From positions 248,001-312,000 of the forward strand of contig NZ_JFKA01000003.1 of NCBI RefSeq assembly GCF_002115755.1: a stretch of 64,000 nt of DNA, written 5' to 3'. Every line of letters starts with the position of its first letter. Positions within the stretch are counted from its first letter, which is position 1. A model generated the notes under the pieces. It was not told the origin of the DNA. It searched no databases and saw only the letters and a list, made by a program, of their open reading frames with translations. Below are positions 17,655 through 25,256 of the stretch, piece after piece. Both the position numbers and the translations under genes were made by a program. This stretch comes from Thalassospira mesophila. GTDB taxonomy: Bacteria; Pseudomonadota; Alphaproteobacteria; Rhodospirillales; Thalassospiraceae.

Positions 17655-18998
17655 ATGCTTTTTCAGTTACCAAGTTTTATTTTATTTTTTGTCGGATTTT
17701 GTTTTATACTATCTATTGTGCCAAAGAGATTTGTCAAGGTTTATGTCCTGTTGGGGAGTGTTCTATTTTATTCTTTTTGGCTCGTTTCCGACGTTTTTTT
17801 GCTAATAATTTTGATGATTTTTAGTTGGGTTGCATGTCGATGCATAAGTAAAAATACTAAACTTTTACCGTTCTTTGTTGTAATTTCGGTTCTTCCTCTT
17901 TTTTATTTTAAATATGCGAACTTTTTCTTGCATTCGATAGGGTTGTCATCTGTTAATTTGCAGGTTCACCTGCCGCTTGGTATATCGTTTATTACATTTA
18001 CACTGATCAGTATGATGGTGGATTTATCAAGATCGCAACGCCCGGAAAATAGTATACTGGATACGAGTGTCTATATATCTTTTTTTCCGCATTTGATTGC
18101 AGGGCCTATTCTCAGAACAAGTCAGTTAATCTCGCAGTTAGATAAATTTAAAGTTACTCGTAAAAATATAATATATAATATTCCATTGTTTGCCGCCGGA
18201 ATGGGAAAGAAAGTTTTTATTGCTGACCCGATAGCTCGGTATGCCGATCCCATTTTTTTTAATTCTGGTTCCTATAATAGTTCCGAGTTGCTGGTGGCTG
18301 CAATTGGATTTTCCATCCAAATTTATTGTGATTTTAGCGCCTATTCTGATATGGCTATTGCAGTAGCAGGTATGATTGGCATTAACTTTCCTGAGAATTT
18401 TAGTTCTCCCTATTTATCGAAGTCGATGCGTGAAATTTGGCGCCGTTGGCACATGACACTTAGTTTTTGGATACGCGACTATCTATTCAAACCCATGTAT
18501 AAAAAAATGCGAAAATCCTTACCATATCTTCCTTTTGTTTTAACTATGACGCTGTCCGGTTTATGGCATGGAGCAAATTGGACCTTTGTGGTGTGGGGTG
18601 CTGTTCAAGGAATTATAATCGCCTTGGAGACTTATTGTGATTACGATCGAATTTTGAAAAGAAAATGGTATTTAGAATGCATAGGAACTTTTTTAAATTT
18701 TTCAATATGGACCTTTCTGTTGGTAATTTTTAGATCCTCAACTTTAAAGGAGGCTTTTAGTTTTTACTCTTATTTTATGGATTTTAATTTTGGTAATATT
18801 TCTGATGACGGTATGACTACCATTCTTCTAATTTTAGTCGCACTTTCTTTTCATTATTTTGACCAAGTGGACAAGATCAGAGGGGTATTTGTGAAGGTTC
18901 CTGCGTTTATCACTTTTTTTTCTTGTCTTGGATTTATAGTTGGCGGATCTTTTGTCGCGAGTTCTCACCCGCAAAATTTTTATTATTTTGATTTTTGA
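17655..18998 (+). CDS. MBOAT family O-acyltransferase (AlgI-like)
   Basis: About 447 residues and some 11 membrane segments. Landmarks are IYCDFSAYSDMAIAVAGMIG, REIWRRWHMTLSFWIRDYLF and the catalytic histidine in LTMTLSGLWHGANWTFV, all typical of AlgI/DltB-type membrane-bound O-acyltransferases. They move acyl groups across the membrane to polysaccharides or lipids, usually with an SGNH partner. The start may be ATG 17655 or GTG 17649; neither has a clear ribosome-binding site. It overlaps or abuts the next SGNH gene, matching the usual AlgI-AlgJ/AlgX pairing, and follows the carbamoyltransferase by about 50 bp. Confidence 0.92.
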   Translation: MLFQLPSFILFFVGFCFILSIVPKRFVKVYVLLGSVLFYSFWLVSDVFLLIILMIFSWVACRCISKNTKLLPFFVVISVLPLFYFKYANFFLHSIGLSSVNLQVHLPLGISFITFTLISMMVDLSRSQRPENSILDTSVYISFFPHLIAGPILRTSQLISQLDKFKVTRKNIIYNIPLFAAGMGKKVFIADPIARYADPIFFNSGSYNSSELLVAAIGFSIQIYCDFSAYSDMAIAVAGMIGINFPENFSSPYLSKSMREIWRRWHMTLSFWIRDYLFKPMYKKMRKSLPYLPFVLTMTLSGLWHGANWTFVVWGAVQGIIIALETYCDYDRILKRKWYLECIGTFLNFSIWTFLLVIFRSSTLKEAFSFYSYFMDFNFGNISDDGMTTILLILVALSFHYFDQVDKIRGVFVKVPAFITFFSCLGFIVGGSFVASSHPQNFYYFDF

Positions 18999-19006
18999 GA
19001 AATGAA

Positions 19007-20044
19007 ATGAAGAAGATAATTTCGGTACTCGTTTTTCTTGGTTTTCTTTTCTTTTCGTTTGATGGGTTTCTGGATTTCATCTCTTATGTGAAGCCAGGTC
19101 TGACGAATTATTTTGCGGGGGTAAAAAAACTTAAGTCTTTGCCCATTGATGTGGATCGTAAAAATATTTCACGGGCGGTTGATGATGTTTATAGCATTAA
19201 GTACTCGATGATGCGTGTCGTTGGTCAGCTTCCGCTACCTGGTGATTATGGTTCTTATAAAATTGGTGCGAAGGGGGATAGGAAAATTGAATATTATAAT
19301 GATCAAAATATAGGAAATAATTTGAAACGTATTCTTATTCTGGGAAGTTCTCAGAGTTTCGGTTATTTTAGTGGTCCTGTTGATAATTTCGCCAATCAGC
19401 TTGCGATGGAGTTGCCAGAATATCGAATTAGTAATTTCTCGGTCCCAGGACAGATGATCGCAGAAACAAAGGCAAACTGGCAGAGGCTTTCTCTGCTTGG
19501 GGAGAAGTACGACAAGGTTATTATAGTAGAAGGTCCAATTGACTTTTATATTTATTGTACTCCAGGGTTAAATCTCTCTTCGAGAGAAGTCCATAGAATG
19601 GCCGTAATGAAATTGATCGACAAAGCGTCCCGAGTATATAGTGTGTTGAGCGGCGATCAAGATAAGTACCAATCACCTTGTCTTGATGAAAGTTATAAGA
19701 ATATATTAAGTAAAAATGTTTTTTCCGATTTTAAAGGCGTAATTGAATACGGTCGTGATATTGGAAGCGAAACATATATTGTCGTGCCGCCATCGCCTTA
19801 CGTTGGTAATGTTAATGTAGAGAATTTAAGTAAAGATAATCTTGCTTTCAGGAGCCTGGTGACCGAATTAGGGGTGGATTTGGAAAAGGAGTACCAAGAT
19901 ATTCCACAAGTGATCGACATGAAGAATATTTTCTCGGGTACTGGGCCTATGTTTTTGGATTGGGGCGGGCACTTTACGCCAAAGGGAAACAAGGTATTTG
20001 CACAATCCGTCGCGAATTTTATAAAATCAACAGATTATAATTGA
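19007..20044 (+). CDS. SGNH-like partner protein of the MBOAT acyltransferase
   Basis: About 345 residues with an uncleaved N-terminal membrane anchor or signal (5-27). The nucleophile region reads ILILGSSQSFGYF at about 110-121: the usual GDS is GSS, so the Asp before the Ser is lost while Ser115 remains. The C-terminal block is FLDWGGHFTPKGNKVF, a DxxxH-like acid/His pair similar to AlgJ/AlgX-type proteins. Its gene starts 8 bp after the MBOAT stop, so it should act as the extracytoplasmic acyl acceptor or transferase in an AlgI-AlgJ-like pair. A start at TTG 18995 is possible but ATG 19007 is preferred. It ends the island; a strong terminator follows. Confidence 0.78.
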   Translation: MKKIISVLVFLGFLFFSFDGFLDFISYVKPGLTNYFAGVKKLKSLPIDVDRKNISRAVDDVYSIKYSMMRVVGQLPLPGDYGSYKIGAKGDRKIEYYNDQNIGNNLKRILILGSSQSFGYFSGPVDNFANQLAMELPEYRISNFSVPGQMIAETKANWQRLSLLGEKYDKVIIVEGPIDFYIYCTPGLNLSSREVHRMAVMKLIDKASRVYSVLSGDQDKYQSPCLDESYKNILSKNVFSDFKGVIEYGRDIGSETYIVVPPSPYVGNVNVENLSKDNLAFRSLVTELGVDLEKEYQDIPQVIDMKNIFSGTGPMFLDWGGHFTPKGNKVFAQSVANFIKSTDYN

Positions 20045-20104
20045 AATATTTTAACCTACCTTAATTGTAAGAATTGATCCTGAGTAAGGCGTGCTGTCAG
20101 AATT

Positions 20105-20140
20105 AAAAACGCCCCCGATATGTTTTCGGGAGCGTTTTTT
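20105..20140. terminator. Bidirectional terminator between the island and cysK
   Basis: The arms 20105-20118 (AAAAACGC-C-CCCGA) and 20126-20139 (TCGGG-A-GCGTTTTT) pair with one mismatch around a 7-nt loop and give T-runs on both strands. It lies 60 bp past the rightward SGNH gene and 25 bp past the leftward cysK stop, so it can end both transcripts. Confidence 0.88.
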
Positions 20141-20164
20141 GTTGGCAAAAAGGCTGGCGACTGA

Positions 20165-21163
20165 CTATAGCCAATCGGGGCTTGGCAGCCCTTTTTCCTT
20201 AAGGAATACCGGGTTCCACAGCTTGCTTTGATAGCGGGTACCCAGGTCACACAGGATGGTGACAATGGTGTGGCCCGGCCCCATTTCGCGCGCGAGTTTG
20301 ACGGCACCGGCAATGTTGATGCCGGTGGAGCCGCCCATGCACAGGCCTTCTTCTTTCAGAAGGTCAAACACGATCGGCAACATTTCTTCATCGGTGATCT
20401 GGAAGGGATGATCAATTTCAAGCCCTTCGAGATTGGCGGTAATGCGGCCCTGACCAATCCCTTCTGAAATTGATCCGCCTTCGGATTTAAGCTCGCCATG
20501 TTTATAATGGTTAAACAGGGCTGCCCCCATCGGGTCGGCCAGGCCGATCTGGATGTTTTTGTTGCGTTCACGCAGCGCCATGGCGGTACCGGCCAGCGTG
20601 CCGCCGGTGCCAACAGCGGCGATAAAGCCATCAACCTTGCCATCGGTCTGTTGCCAGATTTCGGGGCCGGTGGTGTCGTAATGGCCCTGGCGGTTGGCAA
20701 TATTGTCAAACTGGTTGGCCCAGATGGCGCCATTTGGTTCGGTTTTTGCCAATTCTTCGGCCAGACGGCGCGACACATGGACATAGTTGTTTTCGTTGCG
20801 ATACGGCACAGCCGGGACTTCGCGCAAATCCGCACCCAAAAGACGCAACAGGTCTTTCTTTTCCTGGCTTTGCGTTTCGGGAATAACGATAACCGTGCGA
20901 TAGCCCAGTGCATTGCCAACAGTTGCCAGGCCAATGCCGGTATTGCCAGCAGTGCCTTCAACAATAACGCCGCCGGGCTGCAACAGGCCGCGTTTTTCGG
21001 CGTCACGAATGATGGCAAGGGCGGCGCGGTCTTTAACAGAGCCGCCCGGATTGGCGTATTCGGCCTTGCCCAGAATGGTGCAGCCGGTCAGTTCCGAAAC
21101 CTTTTTGAGCCGGATCAGCGGTGTCCGGCCAATGGCCTCGATGGTGCCATTGCGAATGTCCAT
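20165..21163 (-). CDS. cysK: Cysteine synthase A (O-acetylserine sulfhydrylase)
   Basis: About 332 residues of a type II PLP enzyme. The PLP lysine is in NPGGSVKDRAALA at about residue 42, the substrate loop is EGTAGNTGIGLA, and the phosphate-binding glycine run is AAVGTGGTLAGTA. These are the marks of CysK, which makes L-cysteine from O-acetylserine and sulfide. CTGGAG lies about 8 nt before ATG at 21163; an open extension to 21226 is not supported. It is slightly longer than enteric CysK, with a C-terminal tail ending PSPDWL. Upstream at about 21240-21290 the DNA is AT-rich and probably contains its promoter. Confidence 0.92.
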   Translation of the reverse strand: MDIRNGTIEAIGRTPLIRLKKVSELTGCTILGKAEYANPGGSVKDRAALAIIRDAEKRGLLQPGGVIVEGTAGNTGIGLATVGNALGYRTVIVIPETQSQEKKDLLRLLGADLREVPAVPYRNENNYVHVSRRLAEELAKTEPNGAIWANQFDNIANRQGHYDTTGPEIWQQTDGKVDGFIAAVGTGGTLAGTAMALRERNKNIQIGLADPMGAALFNHYKHGELKSEGGSISEGIGQGRITANLEGLEIDHPFQITDEEMLPIVFDLLKEEGLCMGGSTGINIAGAVKLAREMGPGHTIVTILCDLGTRYQSKLWNPVFLKEKGLPSPDWL

Positions 21164-21294
21164 GACAGACTCCAGAATTATCAGATTACAAAATGCATGT
21201 CTGTTGAGTGGCGCTTTTATACACAAAAGTCAAGCTAGTTTTAAATTTATAACGAAAAATTTGTGTCAAATAAAATATAAGCACATATTTTGTG

Positions 21295-21927
21295 TTAAAT
21301 AGCGGTGCTGGCGGCTTCGCGACGCAGGCGGTCCCGGTGCAGCATCAACCATTGCATGGCCATGATGATGGGGGCATTGCAAAAAATGCCGTCGCGCAGC
21401 ATGGCAAAACAATCGTCCGACGATTTGGTGAAAACGCGAATATCCTCGCCTTCTTCGGCTAGGCCATGCAGGCCGCCAGCGTTTTTGCTGTCGACCCGGC
21501 CGTAAAATATTTGCACCGTTTCGCTGGTACAGCCTGGGGAGGCGTAATAGCGCGGCGTGATCAGCTCAAGATCGCCGATAATCGAACAACCGGATTCTTC
21601 CATGGTTTCGCGACGCGCGACATCTGGCAGGGTTTCGCCGGGCTCGACAATGCCAGCGACAATTTCGATCAGCCAGGCGGGCATATCGGGGGTATTTTTA
21701 TGCACACTAAGGGTCGCGGGCCGGAACTGTTCGATTAAAACCACTTCATCGCGCACCGGGTCATAGGGCAGAACGGCAACGGCGTGGCCACGTTCTAAAA
21801 CTTCGCGCCGGATAACAGGGCTTTGGCGGCCATTGAACTGTTTATGGCGCAGTTCATAGACATCAAGTTTGAAATAACCATCCCATCCACGTTGATGGTT
21901 GACGATATCGACGTCACGATAATCCAA
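21295..21927 (-). CDS. ADP-ribose-pyrophosphatase-like Nudix hydrolase with TTG start
   Basis: About 210 residues with an intact Nudix box in the middle of the protein (G-I-V-E-P-G-E, then seven residues, then RETMEESG), fitting G-x5-E-x7-REU-x-EE-x-GU. The N-terminal VDIVNHQRGWDGYFKLDVYE and the strand HAVAVLPYDPVRDEVVLIEQ match the NudF/ADPRase-type branch, which splits ADP-ribose to AMP and ribose 5-phosphate. The start is decided by the ribosome-binding site: a perfect GGAGG lies six bases before TTG at 21927, and the open frame extending to 22104 is Arg/Lys/Pro-rich and unlike the family. Confidence 0.88.
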   Translation of the reverse strand: MDYRDVDIVNHQRGWDGYFKLDVYELRHKQFNGRQSPVIRREVLERGHAVAVLPYDPVRDEVVLIEQFRPATLSVHKNTPDMPAWLIEIVAGIVEPGETLPDVARRETMEESGCSIIGDLELITPRYYASPGCTSETVQIFYGRVDSKNAGGLHGLAEEGEDIRVFTKSSDDCFAMLRDGIFCNAPIIMAMQWLMLHRDRLRREAASTAI

Positions 21928-22244
21928 TTTTTTCCTCCGATCCGGGGCTGGTAACGGCAAACCTGAGACAGAGCCTGCCACAGGGGCACTTTTGTTGCCA
22001 GTTTTGCGGGGGCGTGCCGCGTGTTTTGCCGGTGAAAATTTCGTGATGTGTCGGGAACAACTTTTTACCTGACAGGTTAAGCGGGAAGATAATGGCGGCA
22101 ACAATTGGCGGGATCATGGCACAGATATGAAATTGCTGCGTTTGTCCTGTTTTTGCCTTGTTGCGGATTATTTTTGAGCTTGAAGATGTTTTGTCGCTGC
22201 CCAAAGCAGGGTATGTTCCGTTTTTCTAATGAATGGAGAATTTT

Positions 22245-22691
22245 ATGTCCAACGTCGAGAATGAAGCTGACACTGACACAGAAGAATTTCCGGCCATTGA
22301 TTTGGAGAAGATTGCTTTTATCTTGCTAAAGGCGCGCGCCTTTGACGCCCAGGAAGATGTGGTTGAGCCCGATTACGGGTCCAATGCGGAAGATGACCAG
22401 TTTCGCGAAGTGCTTGAAGCCTATGAGGGCGATGCCACGCATTCGGAACTGGTTGACGCGATCAATGATTTAAACTGGGACGAGCAATGTCATCTGGTCG
22501 CACTGGTCTGGATCGGTCGGGGAACCTTTGATGCCGATCAGTGGCAAGAAGCCCTTAGCGAAGCACAGGATGGCCATACCAACCACACCGCCGAATATTT
22601 AACCGGCATCCCCATGCTGGGTGAATATATTGAGGAAGGATTATCTGCGTTTGATATATCTGTAACTGATATCGAGATGCAGAATCTTTAA
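22245..22691 (+). CDS. DUF3775 domain protein
   Basis: About 148 residues, strongly acidic. The core region has DLEKIAFILLKARAFDAQE and the C-terminal signature NHTAEYLTGIPMLGEYIEEGL, which I recognise as DUF3775. It is a small cytoplasmic protein family of alphaproteobacteria with no assigned function. GGAG lies about 9 nt before ATG at 22245; the ATG at 22233 overlaps this site and is less likely. It is divergent from the Nudix gene with about 320 bp between starts. About 450 bp without a gene follow it. Confidence 0.85.
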   Translation: MSNVENEADTDTEEFPAIDLEKIAFILLKARAFDAQEDVVEPDYGSNAEDDQFREVLEAYEGDATHSELVDAINDLNWDEQCHLVALVWIGRGTFDADQWQEALSEAQDGHTNHTAEYLTGIPMLGEYIEEGLSAFDISVTDIEMQNL

Positions 22692-22802
22692 CTCAAGGTT
22701 GCGCAAATCGTGCGGTCGTCCGAAAAAGCCCGGGTGGGCAATGCATGGCTGCACCGGCGGGAAACGGCGTTTTGTGCGCAAGAATAGGGCGTAAAGTGAC
22801 CT

Positions 22803-22841
22803 CCTTTTGGTCGGGGTGGAGGTGGTGACCTCGCCAAAAGG
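22803..22841. repeat. Nested hairpin
   Basis: The outer arms CCTTTTGG (22803-22810) and CCAAAAGG (22834-22841) are perfectly complementary. Inside them GAGGT (22819-22823) pairs with ACCTC (22828-22832) around a GGTG loop. There is no T-run, so it is not a plain terminator. It could be an RNA structure in the leader of the PAS-GGDEF transcript or the end of the DUF3775 transcript. Confidence 0.5.
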
Positions 22842-22982
22842 GCAGGGGTGCATGCTGGTGCATTTGAAAAATGCCATATAATTTATTGTTTTTTAGGCAT
22901 ATACGCACTTCCTTGTATCTGACCAGTCGATATACAATATGCACAGTTCGCAAGTTATTGTGCGGCAAATGTTGGCGGTGCG

Positions 22983-23003
22983 AGACCGGAAATTTTCCGG
23001 TCT
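22983..23003. promoter_or_regulatory. Perfect 21-bp palindrome upstream of the PAS-GGDEF gene
   Basis: AGACCGGAAA (22983-22992) and TTTCCGGTCT (22994-23003) are exact reverse complements around one central base. It lies 137 bp before the GGDEF start and has no following T-run. It may be a regulator site or a leader hairpin. Confidence 0.5.
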
Positions 23004-23139
23004 GTGCCGGATCTTTCAAATTTCATTAATTTGATTTTCAACAACCAAAGGTTATGTTTGCCGCCGGGAAGATTTCGTAAGTCACAACAGGGCTTTGTTG
23101 CCCCTTCACAGATGTGGCAATTACGAACGGGGGATTGGG

Positions 23140-24834
23140 TTGACGCGCTTCGAGCAAAAAGAGATTGATCGGCTTTACGGGTACTCGACTGTAGGCGTCA
23201 TTATACATCGTGACCTTAAGGTGGTGTATGTCAACGATGCCTATGCCCGCATGATGGGGTGCCATGATGCCGTGGATTTTATGGTTGATCCCGATCTTGT
23301 CCGTTATATTCCCCCGGCATTTCACCGTGAAGCCCTGCTTTTGTATGAACAGTTCATGGAGGTCATTGGCTTTCACGGCTGGAAAAAAGTATACAATCTG
23401 CGCCGTGACGGGACCCCGGTATGGCTGGAAATCAGTGATGAAACCATTGAGTGGGAGGACGACCGCGCGCTAATGACCACAGCGCAACTGATAGATAACG
23501 GCACCACGGCAATGCAGGTGGACCATATGCTGGGTCGGTCCTTTATTGCAGTAACAGTGCATCGTGATATGCGCGCCCTTTATGTTAACGATGCCTTTGC
23601 CCGGTTAATGGGGGCCAGCAATGCGGGCGATTTTATGCAAAACCCCGATTTGCTGCGGTTTGTTGATGACCAGGCCCGCGAGGATGTATTGGCGCATAGT
23701 CACAGTATTTTGCATGGTGTTGTTGCCGGAAACCGGCGGCGGGAATGCAACATGCTAGATGATGGCGACGAGGTATGGCGCGACCTGACCGATGAACGGA
23801 TTTTGTGGCATGATGGCAAGGCCGCGGTTTTGACGACCGCCCACGATGTGCGTGAAGAAGTGCGTATGACCAACATGCTGGTGCGCAATAAAAACAGCCT
23901 TGAAAACGCGGTGGCGGAAGTGATCCGCATGGTGCCCACCGCCGTTGCGATGTTTGACGAGGAATTGCATGTTTTGCACTTCAATCGCGAATTTTCGCGG
24001 CTTTTTGCACAAAACCCCGCTGTTTTTCCTGCTGCCATTCCTGAATTTGATGTTTCCGGGCTGCGGGCGATTTACCGCGAAATGGTACGCGCCGGGCATG
24101 ACCATGCCGATCGTAATGGTGTGATGACACCGTCTGGCCGGTTGGCCGATATTCGTACCAACCGCTTGCAAGGCGGGGGAATGATGATTTCTGCCCTTGA
24201 TGTGACGGACCATAAAGAAGTTGAAAAGCAGCTTGCCGTTCTGGCCTCGACCGACCCGTTAACCGAAGTTTTGAACCGGCGCGGGTTCGAAGGTGCTGTC
24301 AGCCGATTGCAAGATATTCGCCGTTTGCGCAACAAGGAATGGCTGTACGGGATTGCGGTGCTGGATCTGGATTATTTCAAGCAGATCAATGACCGGTTTG
24401 GCCATAATTGTGGGGACCGTGTTTTGCAGGAAGTGGCGGCTGTTTTGCGCAGTGCGCTGCGCGACGATGACCTTGTGGTGCGGTTGGGCGGCGAAGAATT
24501 TGCGGTTTTACTGCCCTCGGCCACGGCGCGGGTGACAATGGATATTGCCGGGCGGCTGGCGCGCATGATTGGCGATATTAAATTGCCCGATGATGATGGC
24601 AACGATGCGATGATTTCGGTTACCGTTAGCATCGGCGTCACCATTGGCGGCGATGTTGGCGAGGGCGAAATTGATTTGCCTACCGCCTTGCTGATCGCAG
24701 ACCGCGCCCTTTATCAGGCCAAGCAGGGCGGGCGGAATTGTATCATATATGCCGATCCCACTTTGCCCACCGCCATGATGATGCCATCTGCCCCGCCACC
24801 GCCCGCATCACCCGATGGCAGCCGGGAAGTTTAA
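23140..24834 (+). CDS. PAS-PAS-GGDEF diguanylate cyclase
   Basis: About 564 residues from TTG at 23140, chosen because GGGGGA lies about 8 nt upstream and no ATG occurs before the first domain. Two repeated PAS-like modules are seen at about 15-110 and 130-235: each has VxxHRDxxxxYVNDAxARxMG, at VGVIIHRDLKVVYVNDAYAR and again at VTVHRDMRALYVNDAFARLM. A third PAS-like region lies at about 265-370, then a GGDEF domain at about 385-540. The active-site loop is RLGGEEF and an inhibitory I-site RDDD stands five residues before it. It should be an active, product-inhibited cyclic-di-GMP synthase. No membrane segment is seen. Confidence 0.9.
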   Translation: MTRFEQKEIDRLYGYSTVGVIIHRDLKVVYVNDAYARMMGCHDAVDFMVDPDLVRYIPPAFHREALLLYEQFMEVIGFHGWKKVYNLRRDGTPVWLEISDETIEWEDDRALMTTAQLIDNGTTAMQVDHMLGRSFIAVTVHRDMRALYVNDAFARLMGASNAGDFMQNPDLLRFVDDQAREDVLAHSHSILHGVVAGNRRRECNMLDDGDEVWRDLTDERILWHDGKAAVLTTAHDVREEVRMTNMLVRNKNSLENAVAEVIRMVPTAVAMFDEELHVLHFNREFSRLFAQNPAVFPAAIPEFDVSGLRAIYREMVRAGHDHADRNGVMTPSGRLADIRTNRLQGGGMMISALDVTDHKEVEKQLAVLASTDPLTEVLNRRGFEGAVSRLQDIRRLRNKEWLYGIAVLDLDYFKQINDRFGHNCGDRVLQEVAAVLRSALRDDDLVVRLGGEEFAVLLPSATARVTMDIAGRLARMIGDIKLPDDDGNDAMISVTVSIGVTIGGDVGEGEIDLPTALLIADRALYQAKQGGRNCIIYADPTLPTAMMMPSAPPPPASPDGSREV

Positions 24835-25256
24835 AAACCCGGCCAGTCAGACGTTTTGACGTTTAATGGTTTTGCATTGTTGTGTGTGCAGGGTGGCGTT
24901 GCGCCGTGTGTGGCGGGGCACGATGCGCGTTTGGCACCCAAGCCCGCCCCCCGAACGGCGGCCTGAATGGTGGGGCGACGTGGTTTTGGCACGAGGTTGC
25001 ATGGCGGTAAGGGCACTGTCCGGGAAAACCCTTATGCGAAGGTGGAAATCCCCCTAAATATGGGGTAATCAGGATGCCTCGGGTATGAAGGGGCAGGTTC
25101 AGGGCTGTCACGGTTGCGCATCCCCAATGTTGTGCCGCGCGGGCAAATAGCCAGCCGGGATGGCAGATCTTTTTGATCACTGCGTTATTGCTATTGCCCT
25201 GCAAATGATCTGCTCTTTGAACCTGCATTTTTCGGTCCAGACAGGAGAGCGTCACC
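24835..25256. other. Intergenic region before pepD
   Basis: About 420 bp without a supported gene. Base composition is like the surrounding host genes. I see short open frames on the reverse strand but no start signals or recognisable domains. A small dyad, CCCC and GGGG arms around TAAATAT near 25050, is the only structure noticed. The pepD promoter should lie toward its right end. Confidence 0.45.

Larger units (their letters stand above)
22692..23139. other. Intergenic region with two perfect inverted repeats
   Basis: This 448-bp stretch has no convincing gene on either strand. It contains a nested hairpin at 22803-22841 and a 21-bp palindrome at 22983-23003, listed separately. It must also carry the promoter and the long leader of the PAS-GGDEF gene. 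Confidence 0.55.

Noticed and set aside
17618-17824. 68-codon frame at the start of the MBOAT gene
   Set aside because: It overlaps the first membrane segments of the MBOAT protein in another frame and has no ribosome-binding site or family match.
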